A stretch of 64,000 nucleotides of DNA from NCBI GenBank assembly GCA_965230525.1, contig OZ246008.1:4526001-4590000 (forward strand). The letters are read 5' to 3'. How positions within the stretch are numbered: position 1 is the stretch's first letter; each line of letters starts with the position of its first letter. Made by a program: the position numbers and the translations under genes. Source of the stretch: GCA-002733465 sp965230525. Lineage in GTDB: Bacteria > Pseudomonadota > Gammaproteobacteria > Enterobacterales > Kangiellaceae. The notes beneath the pieces were generated by a model that saw nothing but the letters and a program-made list of their open reading frames with translations, had not been told where the DNA came from and made no database searches. Shown here piece by piece: positions 27,641 to 37,624 of this stretch.

Positions 27641-30600
27641 ATGAAGAATATCATCGGTGGCTTGCTGAGCAAATCAAGAGCGGTGTTGCTGGTTTTCTTA
27701 TTGATCTTAATCGCAGGAGCCAGCTTGCTTTCGGCGATTCCCAAAGAAGCTAACCCCGACGTTCCCATTCCCTATATTTACGTTTCTTTGGTGCACGAAG
27801 GAATCTCGCCTGAAGACGCTGAGCGAATGTTGATCAGGCCAATGGAAAATGAGCTCAACAGCCTTGAAGGTGTTAAGAAAATGACCTCGCGTGCAAGTGA
27901 GGGTTCAGCTTCGGTTTCGCTAGAATTTTACCCAGAAGTTGATAGCGAAAAAGCCCTAGCCAATGTACGAGACGCGGTCACGCTTGCTAAAGCTAAACTT
28001 CCGAGCGAATCGGAAGAACCGAGTATTCATGAAATCACCATGGCTGAAGAAAATCCTGCAATTTCGGTCATACTTTCGGGCCGAATGCCAGAACATACTT
28101 TGGCTGCATTGGGTAGAAATTTGCGTGACCAACTCGAAAGCTTGACCGAGGTTATTGAAGTCAAACTCGATGGCGCTAGAGAAGATATGTTAGAAGTGGT
28201 GGTTAATCCGCAAATTATGGAAAGCTACAACATCACGCCTTCGGAATTATTTAGCTTAGTTGGCAACAATAACCGCTTGGTAGCTGCCGGTACATTAGAC
28301 ACAGGTAGCGGACGCTTTGCGGTAAAGATTCCAGGCCTGGTTAAAGATCTACAAGACATGTTGAGCATGCCAGTGAAAGTGGTTGACGATAAAGTGGTGA
28401 CATTTTCCGATATCGCGACGATACGCAGAACATACAAAGATGCGCGCTCTTTTGCCCGACTCGACGGTAGCAAAGCGATTACGCTTCAAGTGATTAAACG
28501 CCCAGGCGAAAACACCATCGAAACAGTCGATAAAGTCAAATCACTTGTGTCAAAACACCATCAACAATGGCCAGCAGGTGTAACGGTTAATTTTACTGGC
28601 GACTCCTCGAAAGAAGTCAAAAGTATGCTGGGTGACTTAGGCAACAATGTCGCATCGGCGATCCTGTTGGTTAGTATTGTCATTATCGCGGTGCTCGGAT
28701 TTCGCTCAGCTGCACTTGTTAGCCTTTCCATTCCCGGTGCGTTTTTGGCAGGCATCGCGGTACTGGCAGCATTTGGAGTCACCTTAAATAACGTGGTGTT
28801 ATTCGCGTTAATTATGGCGGTTGGCATGTTGGTCGATGGCGCAATAGTGGTTATTGAATATGCTGATCGCAAAATGGGCGAAGGGATTCCTAAAAAACAA
28901 GCTTACTTGCAAGCTTCTCAGCGCATGAGTTGGCCGATCATAGCTTCCACAGCGACCACGCTTGCGGCGTTTGCACCACTACTTTTTTGGCCAGATATTA
29001 TGGGTGAATTTATGAAATATTTACCCATGACCTTGATTGCAGTATTGGGCGCTTCACTACTTATGGCACTGGTATTTGTGCCCACATTAGGTTCGGTATT
29101 TGGCAAGCCGCGTTACATTAGCGAAAAGGCAAAGCAAAATTTAATCGAAGCTGAACAAGGCGATCTGAATAAAGTATCTGGTTACACCGGTAAATATATC
29201 CAATTTTTGCGAATGGCTACCAATCGACCCGGTCGCGTTTTATCAATTGCAATTGCGGTATTGATCAGCGCTATCGTCAGTTATGGAATGTTCGGAAACG
29301 GTGTTGAATTTTTCCCAAATACTGAACCGAATGGAACCACAGTGTTAATCAAAGCACGTGGAGACTTATCCATCAACGAAAAAAACCTGTTGGTAAAACA
29401 AGTCGAAGATCGCTTACTGGATATGACTGATAACGTAAACACTTTTGTTACTCGTGGCGGCGGTGAAGATGTCATTGGCAGAGTCAGACTTAATTTTAAA
29501 CCATGGGACCAACGCCAAAAGGCCACTGAAATCTATCAGGAAATCAATCGAAGAACTCAAGATATTTATGGCATTCAAGTTTCGATTCGACAACAACAAA
29601 ATGGACCGGGAGGTGGTCGCGCGTTTGACTTAGAGCTTAGTTCTAAAATACCAAGCCTAGTTAATGAAACCATTGATAAGGTGCAACAAAAAATGCTTGA
29701 GATTGGCGGCTTCGTCGACATTGACGACGACCGGTCGTTGCCAGGAATTGAGTGGCGATTACAAGTTGACCGTGAAAAAGCGGCTCGATTTGGTGCCAGT
29801 GTGCAAGCGGTGGGCAATGTCGTACAACTGGTAACCAACGGCATTAAGGTTGCGGAATATCGCCCCGATGATACGGATGAAGAAGTAGACATTCGAATCC
29901 GCTATCCATTGGATACACGAAATATTCAACAACTCGATCAACTCCGAATTGCAACCAACCAAGGGTTGATACCAGTAGGGAACTTTGTGGAACGAGTTGC
30001 CGCTCAAAAGGTTGATACTATTCGTCGCATAGAAGGTAAACGTGCTAACCGCATAACCGCGGATATGGCACCAGGTGCTAACTTTGCGGCAAAACTGCAA
30101 GAGCTGCAAGCTGCACTACCGGAAATGAACATCGATCCACGAGTCGAGTTTAGTTTTAGAGGTCAGCAAGAACAACAACAAAACTCACAAAACTTTTTGA
30201 AAAATGCTTTTTTGATAGCACTGGCGGTGATCTTTATCATTTTAGTAGCACAATTTAACAGTTTGTATCAATCCTTCTTAATATTAACCGCCATTCTATT
30301 TTCAACCGCGGGCGTATTTATTGGCTTATTAGTCATGAATCAACCCTTTGGGATTGTGATGTCCGGAATAGGCGTGATTTCGTTAGCTGGAATCGTCGTC
30401 AATAACAATATTGTGTTGATTGACACCTTTAATTATTTACGCCAACAAGGTCTACCTGTTCAAGAGGCTATTTTAAGAACCGGAGCGCAGCGACTTCGAC
30501 CAGTCATGTTAACCACACTCACTACCATACTTGGTTTAATGCCGATGGTTCTGCAGATCAATATTGATATCTTAGGCCGTGATGTATCTTACGGTTCTCC

Positions 30601-30787
30601 TTCGACGGAATGGTGGGTACAGTTATCTTCAGCAGTTGCAGGTGGTTTAGCATTCTCGACCTTATTAACACTCATTGTCACACCGAGTATGTTAATGATT
30701 GGCCACAAGACATCGGCTTGGTTTAAAAATAAATTGGCTAACCGACACTCTGAAAAGCTGGTGGAATCCACTCAAGTCAATCCATAA
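27641..30787 (+). CDS. RND-family efflux pump permease
   Basis: 1048 residues, the normal AcrB/MexB size, with twelve helices and two large periplasmic loops. ATG 27641 is preceded by CAGGAGT in the end of the adaptor gene. Family marks include GISPEDAERMLIRPME near the start, MAVGMLVDGAIVVIEYAD in TM4 and VVNNNIVLIDTFNYLRQQG in TM10. The TM4 site is VDG rather than the VDD of AcrB, so one of the two proton-relay Asp residues is Gly, as in some other RND branches. Substrate unknown; no local regulator gene. Confidence 0.95.
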   Translation: MKNIIGGLLSKSRAVLLVFLLILIAGASLLSAIPKEANPDVPIPYIYVSLVHEGISPEDAERMLIRPMENELNSLEGVKKMTSRASEGSASVSLEFYPEVDSEKALANVRDAVTLAKAKLPSESEEPSIHEITMAEENPAISVILSGRMPEHTLAALGRNLRDQLESLTEVIEVKLDGAREDMLEVVVNPQIMESYNITPSELFSLVGNNNRLVAAGTLDTGSGRFAVKIPGLVKDLQDMLSMPVKVVDDKVVTFSDIATIRRTYKDARSFARLDGSKAITLQVIKRPGENTIETVDKVKSLVSKHHQQWPAGVTVNFTGDSSKEVKSMLGDLGNNVASAILLVSIVIIAVLGFRSAALVSLSIPGAFLAGIAVLAAFGVTLNNVVLFALIMAVGMLVDGAIVVIEYADRKMGEGIPKKQAYLQASQRMSWPIIASTATTLAAFAPLLFWPDIMGEFMKYLPMTLIAVLGASLLMALVFVPTLGSVFGKPRYISEKAKQNLIEAEQGDLNKVSGYTGKYIQFLRMATNRPGRVLSIAIAVLISAIVSYGMFGNGVEFFPNTEPNGTTVLIKARGDLSINEKNLLVKQVEDRLLDMTDNVNTFVTRGGGEDVIGRVRLNFKPWDQRQKATEIYQEINRRTQDIYGIQVSIRQQQNGPGGGRAFDLELSSKIPSLVNETIDKVQQKMLEIGGFVDIDDDRSLPGIEWRLQVDREKAARFGASVQAVGNVVQLVTNGIKVAEYRPDDTDEEVDIRIRYPLDTRNIQQLDQLRIATNQGLIPVGNFVERVAAQKVDTIRRIEGKRANRITADMAPGANFAAKLQELQAALPEMNIDPRVEFSFRGQQEQQQNSQNFLKNAFLIALAVIFIILVAQFNSLYQSFLILTAILFSTAGVFIGLLVMNQPFGIVMSGIGVISLAGIVVNNNIVLIDTFNYLRQQGLPVQEAILRTGAQRLRPVMLTTLTTILGLMPMVLQINIDILGRDVSYGSPSTEWWVQLSSAVAGGLAFSTLLTLIVTPSMLMIGHKTSAWFKNKLANRHSEKLVESTQVNP

Positions 30788-30840
30788 AGTCAACTAAAAA
30801 GCCAACAAAATAAAGCAAATAAAGTAAAAGAAAATCTAGT

Positions 30841-30858
30841 TCAACCAAGGAAGGTTGA
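30841..30858. terminator. Possible hairpin between convergent genes
   Basis: TCAACC-aaggaa-GGTTGA forms a six-base-pair stem in the 175-bp gap between the RND pump and the CvpA-like gene. There is no T-run, so the terminator call is weak. Confidence 0.3.
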
Positions 30859-30962
30859 GCGCTCGTATGTCAGAGCATGCATTAGCCGCAAAAGCCGGAA
30901 AAAATATAATTTAAACCAGTTAACTCTCGCAAATAAACACAAACAAGCAACGAACTGATTGG

Positions 30963-32039
30963 CTACTGTTCGGGCTTTTTGTCACTGTAGTGAACTCTGC
31001 CATTCTCATCAGTCCAACGGTGAACTCTTTTTGTAGTTGACGGTTGTTCCTTGTTAGCAAGCGCGCTGCCATCAAATGATATCTCACCAACATCAGTCTC
31101 TGACATAATTTTAAAGAGATTAGCTATTTTTTCGTTATTGAGTAGGTTAAACAGATTACCACTTTCCAAACTTCGTTTAACAAAAGGATCTTGAGTAATA
31201 GCTAAGTATTCTTGGTTAGTTTGCAGCTGTTGAACTTGAGCCCAGACTTTAGTGATTTGCACTGCTAATTTTTGATCTCTTTCTGTTTGGTCTTTAGCAA
31301 GATTAAGCATTTTGGCCAACTGCTGAAAATCGTTATTTTCAGTAAGACGTTTAAACGAACTCGTTTTAAATAAAGCTGCGGGGTCGCGATTGTCCAATGC
31401 TTGCCTAACCGCAGGACTTTGAAAAAATCGAGAAAGCTCGCCACTTTTTGCAAGTGAGTTATAATGCTTGACGTTTTTACTGGGATCACTTAAAAGATTG
31501 ACCGCGCCGCCAGATAATTCTGAGTCGCCGAGTCCTTGCTGAGCAATTTTTTTAATCGCGCCAGAGGTCAATTGTTTGGCCGTTTTTTCAAAAGCTGTAG
31601 GTTGACCGACGGGTTTATTTGCTTTTAGTTGAATTAAATCGTAGGCAGTCGAAAGAAACCAAACTGCAATAATCCCAACCACACATCCTAAGGTTCCACC
31701 TAAAACCGCACCGCCTATGGCCGCTCCCTTACTCGGCCTATCGTTGGTTGCAAAAAGTGTCTTAGTGACCAACAAAAATAGCGACGAGAAAATCAGACTT
31801 GCACTAATAAACAAAATCATTCCTGCCGCCATATAGGACAACATGCCCTTCAGCGGACTCACTGACTGCACCCAGGTCGCGAATGTCTCAGTAAATAAGA
31901 AAGTGGCCGCGTAAGCCAAAGCCAAGCTCATAACTCTCGCAATGATCACTGCGATACCACTGCGGTAGCCTCGATATATTGAAATTGCCACAATGACAAA
32001 AAATAAAATTAGTGAATATTCCAAGTGCACTCCAATCAT
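30963..32039 (-). CDS. CvpA-family membrane protein fused to DUF4124
   Basis: 358 residues. Residues 1-135 are CvpA-like: four helices, with YRGYRSGIAVIIARV near the start and a glycine-rich GGAVLGGTLGCVVGIIAVW helix. A long helical region (140-310) follows, and residues 335-355 read VHRWTDENGRVHYSDKKPE, the core of DUF4124. CvpA itself is about 160 aa and linked to colicin V production and purine gene expression. The fusion doubles its size and puts DUF4124, normally a secreted domain, at the C-terminus. ATG 32039. It stands alone, divergent from the SDR gene. Confidence 0.8.
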   Translation of the reverse strand: MIGVHLEYSLILFFVIVAISIYRGYRSGIAVIIARVMSLALAYAATFLFTETFATWVQSVSPLKGMLSYMAAGMILFISASLIFSSLFLLVTKTLFATNDRPSKGAAIGGAVLGGTLGCVVGIIAVWFLSTAYDLIQLKANKPVGQPTAFEKTAKQLTSGAIKKIAQQGLGDSELSGGAVNLLSDPSKNVKHYNSLAKSGELSRFFQSPAVRQALDNRDPAALFKTSSFKRLTENNDFQQLAKMLNLAKDQTERDQKLAVQITKVWAQVQQLQTNQEYLAITQDPFVKRSLESGNLFNLLNNEKIANLFKIMSETDVGEISFDGSALANKEQPSTTKRVHRWTDENGRVHYSDKKPEQ

Positions 32040-32354
32040 TCATTGAGTTCCAATGGTAAACTAGACTAGCTAAGCTGCGCTCGCAATGCAAACAACAAAT
32101 AAAATTACGCTTCTCGCGGCTTAAGCGCACTGAAGTAGCCTCACTCAATGAATATTAAATTGAAACAATTTAGTCATGGATTCGATTGCTCGCACATATT
32201 GACGGTGATAGTCTCTTGTAGAGTGCGCTATTTGCTTGATGCCTATTTTAATACGCTTACAGCGCCCGCAAGCTTTAAGTTAAACCTATTCGCGACCTAA
32301 ACCCTGCAGTGGAACGCTTGAAATAGGCAAACTCAATCATAATGAGGATATAAC
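32040..32354. other. Divergent promoter region, no gene
   Basis: 315 bp between the CvpA-like and SDR genes. No coding frame with support and no repeats seen. It should contain both promoters; I cannot point to boxes with confidence. Confidence 0.35.
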
Positions 32355-33314
32355 ATGAAAAGAATAAGTATATTATTTATCTGCCTAGTCTTTGCTTTTA
32401 CGACTGACATAGTATCAGCGAAAAACCTACCTAAGAAAGACCAAAAAACCGTATTAGTCACAGGCGCGACAAGTGGTATTGGTTTGCGAATTACCGAGCA
32501 CCTGAGTAGCAAAGGCTATTTTGTTTACGCCGGCGCGCGCAAAGATGCCGATATGCAGCGCCTAAATAAAATGAAAAACGTAATGGCTGTGCGACTCGAC
32601 GTTAATAAGCAAGATCAAATTGATGCAGCGGTTAAAACCATTGCCAGTCACGATGCAGGTCTTTACGGACTAGTTAATAATGCGGGTGTGGTGATACTTT
32701 CTCCGTTAATCGAGACTAGTGAAGATGACTTTGATTTTCAGATGCAAGTTAATTTATATGGCCCCTATCGAATTACCAAAGCATTTGCCCCGTTAATCAT
32801 CGAAAGCAAAGGTAGAATTTCAACCATTAGCTCAATTTCTGGTATCTTATCTGGGCGATTATTTGGCCCCTACAGTATGAGTAAGCACGCGATGGAAGCC
32901 TATTCGGATTCGCTTGCAACAGAGATGAAAAAATTTGGTGTTAAAGTGAGCGTGGTTGAGCCAGGAAATTTCGAATCAAAAATTGGTGATAGCTTTATCA
33001 AACGATTTAATAAGCAAGGTGGAATGGAAGGCTTTAGTCGCTACAAAGAAGAGTGGCAAGGTATGTTAGGCTTTTTCGAGAATCGTCCTAAAGGGGCTGA
33101 CCCAATTGCAGTTGCCAAAGCGGTAGAACACGCATTATTTAATGAAAAGCCAAAGATGCGCTATATGGTTGTTCCCAATCAGCGCGAAGGCGATATCACG
33201 ATTCGTAAACAGATTGCCGAATTGGTTCAACTTAATCAAAATCATGAGTTTTCAGTTTCACGCGAAGCGTTAATTAAGATGCTAGATGAAGAGATTGCCA
33301 AGAACAAGGAATAA
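32355..33314 (+). CDS. Short-chain dehydrogenase/reductase with a signal peptide
   Basis: A 319-aa classical SDR: cofactor loop TGATSGIG (36-43), NNAG (108-111), Ser160 and YSMSK (Tyr173, Lys177), giving the full catalytic set. Before it, residues 1-22 form a clear Sec signal peptide (MKRISILFICLVFAFTTDIVSA). SDRs are nearly always cytoplasmic because NAD(P)H is; an exported copy would need cofactor in the periplasm or be membrane-held through an uncleaved leader. ATG 32355 has AGGA 7-8 nt upstream, so the leader is well supported. Substrate unknown. Confidence 0.88.
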   Translation: MKRISILFICLVFAFTTDIVSAKNLPKKDQKTVLVTGATSGIGLRITEHLSSKGYFVYAGARKDADMQRLNKMKNVMAVRLDVNKQDQIDAAVKTIASHDAGLYGLVNNAGVVILSPLIETSEDDFDFQMQVNLYGPYRITKAFAPLIIESKGRISTISSISGILSGRLFGPYSMSKHAMEAYSDSLATEMKKFGVKVSVVEPGNFESKIGDSFIKRFNKQGGMEGFSRYKEEWQGMLGFFENRPKGADPIAVAKAVEHALFNEKPKMRYMVVPNQREGDITIRKQIAELVQLNQNHEFSVSREALIKMLDEEIAKNKE

Positions 33315-34288
33315 TTTGGGGGGCGTTTGAGGGAACGCCTTAGCCAGTGGGGTTTCTGCTTTTTATCTATAGCGGACGATTTTGATTGTTCTTTTTGAAA
33401 GAACCAAAACTCAAATCAAAAGCGTTTCGCACCGCTTCGCTTGCGTGCGAGTAACTTTTGGCCAAAGCACCAAAAGTAACCAAAAGTGCTTTTCGCTGAA
33501 GATAACTCATTGTTTACTTGCTGAAAGTTATTTCAAGCCTGAGCGGTCCTCATTTGTTGACAGAGAGTCAGCGGAAGAAAAGAGGTTATGTCCATGGATG
33601 GACGGTATGCAGTTTTTGCTGGGAGCAAAAAACTGTCGCTGGCGCTCATTTACTTTTCTTGTCTACCCGCTGACTCATGAGTTTCACCGGTCCGTTATAG
33701 CCGCTAGGCGAGTAAACCATAAACAATACTATTATGACCAAGCCTAGAAAGATAAAGACTAGCTTCTCGATATGAGCTTGTTATCTTTTCGCCCAGTGCC
33801 TACGAGCAACCCGACATCCTCATGTCCATCGGAACAGTGGAAAAGCTGCTTGAGCGCAGCGAGTTCTTTTCCACCCGATGGGCGCTGTAAATAAATACTG
33901 TTTATATTTAAACAACCAGAACATTCAGCAACTTCAAAGCGCGCTCATTTCAACGTAAGACGTTTTTGGCTTCTTTCGCCTAAAAGCGCCTACTCTTGGT
34001 GTCTTCTTACAAAAGAAGCTCGCAGTCAGAGCGCCAGCGCTGCGAAACGCCTTTGCTCTTAGCTTTAAAAAAAGACAGCAAAGGCCTGCAATGGGAACTT
34101 TACAGTCTCAATTCAAATCAAAAATACTTACCCCATCTTAATACTTACTACTAAGCGAGTTCCTCGTCCTCTCTCCTCACTGCTATTCTGACTCAAATTA
34201 TTACATTATTATTCGCAGCCACAGTTGAATTAGTTTATTCTTCCCCCAGTTAAACTAAAGCCTGATACACCTGAAAGGATTTGACTTT
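33315..34288. repeat. 974-bp gene-poor spacer rich in inverted repeats
   Basis: No credible gene. A 121-codon frame at 33382-33747 overlaps repetitive text (AACTTTTGGCCAAAGCACCAAAAGTAAC-type) and has no ribosome site. CCATCGG/GTGGAAAAG (33826-33845) pairs with CTTTTCCAC/CCGATGG (33866-33881) to form a long hairpin with one bulge. GCCTTTGCT (34049-34057) pairs with AGCAAAGGC (34077-34085). CGCCTAAAAGCGCCTAC occurs near 33978, shared with the repeats at 22062 and 37152-37616. Confidence 0.75.
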
Positions 34289-36112
34289 ATGTCAACCGAA
34301 ACTTCGGAACAAAATACCTCAGAGCCACAATCTGAGAATAAGCCTGAAAAGAAATCCCTAAAAAACCTAACACCGATCTTTGCGTTGGTACTTCCCTATA
34401 AAAAAATGGCATTCGCCGCGCTGCTTGCATTGTTAGTGACATCGGCTGTGAGTTTATCTTTGGGCCATGGCGTAAAGTTAATTATTGATGAGGGATTTAC
34501 ATCTGGTTCGGCCGAACAACTCTCTGCCGCAATTAGTTTTGTCGTCGGATTGATTGCGGTACTCGCGGTCGGAACATTTTGTCGTTTTTATTTAATGTCT
34601 TGGCTCGGTGAACGCGTTAGCGCCGATATAAGAAAGAAAACCTTTGAACAGCTTCTGTATTTGCATCCAAGCTATTTTGAAGAAAATCGAAGTGGTGAAC
34701 TAATGTCGAGACTCACCACCGATACAACCTTACTACAATCGATAATCGGCTCGTCTTTTTCTATGGCATTGCGCAGCTCATTAATGTTAATTGGCGGTCT
34801 TATTATGATGCTAATTACTAACCTTTATCTTACCTTAATTGTACTGGCGGTGGTGCCATTAGTTTTTCTTCCGATGATGTTATTTGGTAAAAAAGTACGA
34901 GAACTTGCTCGCCGAAGCCAAGACAGCATTGCCGATATAGGGACTTATGCTGGGGAAATTATTCAAAACATAAAAGTCGTTCAAAGTTATACCCGTGAAT
35001 CTCAAGAAAAAAACGCCTTTTCAGGTGAAGTCGAAACGGCATTTGAAATAGCTAAACTAAGAATTAAACAACGCTCGCTATTAATTGCAACAGTAATATT
35101 TTTATCATTTACCGCTATCAGTATCATGCTTTGGGTTGGCGGTATGGACGTGCTCGATGGCAAAATAAGCGGTGGAGACTTAGGTGCATTCTTATTTTAT
35201 GCGGTTATGGTGGCAGGCTCGGTGGCGACGGTTTCCGAAGTTTATGGAGAATTGCAACGAGCAGCCGGTGCCGCTGAACGCTTACTTGAATTAATGTCAG
35301 TAAAAAGTGAGATCACTCTGCCGGCACAATTGCAATCACTTAATTCAAAAATTGACACCGTCATAGAATTTGACCAAGTGCATTTTTGCTACCCATCGCG
35401 TCCTGAGTCCGCGGCACTAAACGCTATTAATTTGAAAGTAAAACGCGGAAATGTTGTGGCTTTAGTTGGTCCTTCAGGTGCAGGCAAAACCACCTTGTTT
35501 GAGTTGTTGCAACGATTTTATGATCCGCAAAAAGGTATCATTCGTTTTGAAGGGGCCGAATTAACATCACTCGCCCCCATCGATTTAAGGTCACAGATGG
35601 GAATGGTCCCGCAACAGCCGGTGCTATTTAGTAGTGATGTTTGGCATAACATTCGATATGGCCGACCCGAAGCCACCGATCAACAAGTGATCGATGCAGC
35701 TAAACGTGCTCACGCACATGACTTTATTCAGCAATTGCCAAACGGCTACGCCAGCTTTCTTGGTGAACAAGGTGTTCGGCTCTCTGGAGGTCAAAAACAG
35801 CGAATTGCGCTTGCTAGAGCGATATTGAAAGACCCTAAGGTGTTATTGCTCGACGAGGCAACCAGCGCACTTGATGCGGAAAGTGAGCATCATGTGCAAG
35901 CAGCACTGAATGCTCTGATGAAAGACCGTACAACCTTGATCATCGCTCATCGCTTAGCCACGGTATTACACGCAGATCAAATCGTTTTAATGGATAATGG
36001 AAAAATAGTCGATACAGGAACGCATTTAGAATTGATCAAATCTTCACAACTTTATCAGCGACTCTGTGAGTTGCAGTTCGAACGCGCCGAAAAAGAGTCA
36101 AGCGCGTCGTAA
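34289..36112 (+). CDS. ABC exporter, fused permease-ATPase (MsbA/ABCB type)
   Basis: 607 residues: six helices (about 35-320) and an ATPase domain (350-600) with Walker A GPSGAGKTTL, signature LSGGQ, Walker B VLLLDEATSALD and H-loop IIAHRLAT. A half transporter that works as a homodimer. The N-terminal 30 residues are charged and probably cytoplasmic. The subgroup looks like the ABCB/MsbA-like exporters with FEENRSGELMSRLTTDT. ATG 34289 has GAAAGGA about 8 nt upstream. It is not beside lpxK, so the housekeeping MsbA role is unlikely; cargo unknown. Confidence 0.93.
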   Translation: MSTETSEQNTSEPQSENKPEKKSLKNLTPIFALVLPYKKMAFAALLALLVTSAVSLSLGHGVKLIIDEGFTSGSAEQLSAAISFVVGLIAVLAVGTFCRFYLMSWLGERVSADIRKKTFEQLLYLHPSYFEENRSGELMSRLTTDTTLLQSIIGSSFSMALRSSLMLIGGLIMMLITNLYLTLIVLAVVPLVFLPMMLFGKKVRELARRSQDSIADIGTYAGEIIQNIKVVQSYTRESQEKNAFSGEVETAFEIAKLRIKQRSLLIATVIFLSFTAISIMLWVGGMDVLDGKISGGDLGAFLFYAVMVAGSVATVSEVYGELQRAAGAAERLLELMSVKSEITLPAQLQSLNSKIDTVIEFDQVHFCYPSRPESAALNAINLKVKRGNVVALVGPSGAGKTTLFELLQRFYDPQKGIIRFEGAELTSLAPIDLRSQMGMVPQQPVLFSSDVWHNIRYGRPEATDQQVIDAAKRAHAHDFIQQLPNGYASFLGEQGVRLSGGQKQRIALARAILKDPKVLLLDEATSALDAESEHHVQAALNALMKDRTTLIIAHRLATVLHADQIVLMDNGKIVDTGTHLELIKSSQLYQRLCELQFERAEKESSAS

Positions 36113-36348
36113 CATTTGCAACGAGTTCGCTCTTTTTTGAATCGCTTTTTAGTCTATTGTTTTGCTTCAACTTAAAAAACAGTACTTAATCACAACACCG
36201 AAATTTAGTTTTTGAAGTCCTCGCATATTCGATGCCCTACTTCACCTCGAGGATTAGGGCTGACTCATTTTTTATCACATGTTAGACTAAGCAACTTATT
36301 CGACGAGAGTTGAGCTAACTAATTCGGGACTAAAAGAAGGATTCCATT

Positions 36349-37143
36349 TTGAAAATATTTACTATCAAAATTGTTTTTTGCCTATTAACGCTTACTTTAA
36401 TTTCGGCTTGCGCCACTAATATCGCAGGACGTAAACAAGTCATGCTCGTTTCGGAAGAATCTGCAATTGCGGCGTCGAAACAGGCCTATGTAGAAACCTT
36501 GGAACCCTTCGAACAAGCTGGCAAACTTAATAACAATCAAGCCATAGTGAAGCGAGTTAACCGAATCACCAACAAGCTAATCCAACAAGCCATTATTATG
36601 CGACCAAAAACTAAAGATTGGCAATGGAGCGTCAAAGTGATCGATGAGCCGGAAACGGTCAATGCGTGGTGTATGGCCGGCGGAAAAATGGCCATCTATA
36701 CAGGATTAATCAATAAACTGTCTGCGACGGATGATGAAATTGCACAGGTCATGGGACATGAAATATCCCACGCGCTCGCCAATCATTCTGCAGAAAGAAT
36801 GTCGGTTGCAATGGCTACTGGTTTAGCGTTGCAAATGGTTCAGGCAACCACTGAAGCCAATGAAACACAAATGGGATTAACCGCTGCGGCTGCGCAAGTC
36901 GCTCTTACTCTCCCAAATAGTCGAACCTCTGAATCTGAAGCTGATAAGCTAGGAATGGAACTAGCGGCTAAAGCAGGTTTTCATCCTCAGGCTGCAGTCA
37001 CTCTGTGGCAGAAAATGGCAAAAGTGAGTGGTAATGCTGGTTTTGAATTTTTAAGCACCCACCCTGCTCCCGAAAACCGACAAAAAGCGCTGAAGAAATT
37101 GATACCAAAAATGATGCCGTTTTATCAGCTGGCAAAACAGTAA
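36349..37143 (+). CDS. M48-family metalloprotease lipoprotein (LoiP/YcaL-like)
   Basis: 264 residues. A lipoprotein signal ends in LISAC (Cys21). The zinc site is HEISH (His137, Glu138, His141) with the third ligand Glu in SESEADKLG. The segment TGLINKL and the terminal FLSTHPAPENR fit the periplasmic M48 group that cleaves misassembled outer-membrane proteins. The start is TTG 36349, supported by AGAAGGA 7 nt upstream; an ATG is not available at a sensible place. A 118-bp tandem repeat array follows directly. Confidence 0.9.
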   Translation: MKIFTIKIVFCLLTLTLISACATNIAGRKQVMLVSEESAIAASKQAYVETLEPFEQAGKLNNNQAIVKRVNRITNKLIQQAIIMRPKTKDWQWSVKVIDEPETVNAWCMAGGKMAIYTGLINKLSATDDEIAQVMGHEISHALANHSAERMSVAMATGLALQMVQATTEANETQMGLTAAAAQVALTLPNSRTSESEADKLGMELAAKAGFHPQAAVTLWQKMAKVSGNAGFEFLSTHPAPENRQKALKKLIPKMMPFYQLAKQ

Positions 37144-37151
37144 GAAAAAAC

Positions 37152-37616
37152 CGAGATTGCTTCGTGCCTCGCAATGACAATCGATCCCCGTCATCGCCTA
37201 AAAGCGCCTACTTTCGGTGCGAGGAGGTACGACGCGGCAATCTCCTTACTTCGATCTAACCCCAAAACCCGAGATTGCTTCGTGCCTCGCAATGACAATC
37301 GATCCCCGTCATCGCCTAAAAGCGCCTACTTTCGGTGCGAGGAGGTACGACGCGGCACTCTCCTTACTTCGATCTAAACCCAAAACCCGAGATTGCTTCG
37401 TGCCTCACAATGACAATCGATCCCCGTCATCGCCTAAAAGCGCCTACTTTCGGTGCGAGGAGGTACGACGCGGCAATCTCCTTACTTCGATCTAAACCCA
37501 AAACCCGAGATTGCTTCGTGCCTCGCAATGACAATCGATCCCCGTCATCGCCTAAAAGCGCCTACTTTCGGTGCGAGGAGGCACGACGCGGCAATCTCCT
37601 TACTTCGATCTAAACC
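37152..37616. repeat. Four tandem copies of a 118-bp palindromic unit
   Basis: Copies begin at 37152, 37270, 37388 and 37506 and are nearly identical. Each holds GATTGCTTCGTGCCTCGCAATGAC and an inverse half GCGAGGAGGTACGACGCGGCAATC, the same two parts as in the 22010-22740 field. Here the inverse half is split after GTCAT by CGCCTAAAAGCGCCTACTTTCGGT. Open frames through the array repeat with the unit and are not genes. No spacer variation, so it is not a CRISPR. Confidence 0.95.
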
Positions 37617-37624
37617 TTTTATGG

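Noticed and set aside
33382..33747. 121-codon frame on the plus strand
   Set aside because: It has no ribosome site, runs through repeat-like text, and has a composition unlike neighbouring proteins.
37152..37616. CRISPR-like appearance of the 118-bp repeats
   Set aside because: The whole 118-bp unit is repeated with no variable spacers, and there is no cas gene.
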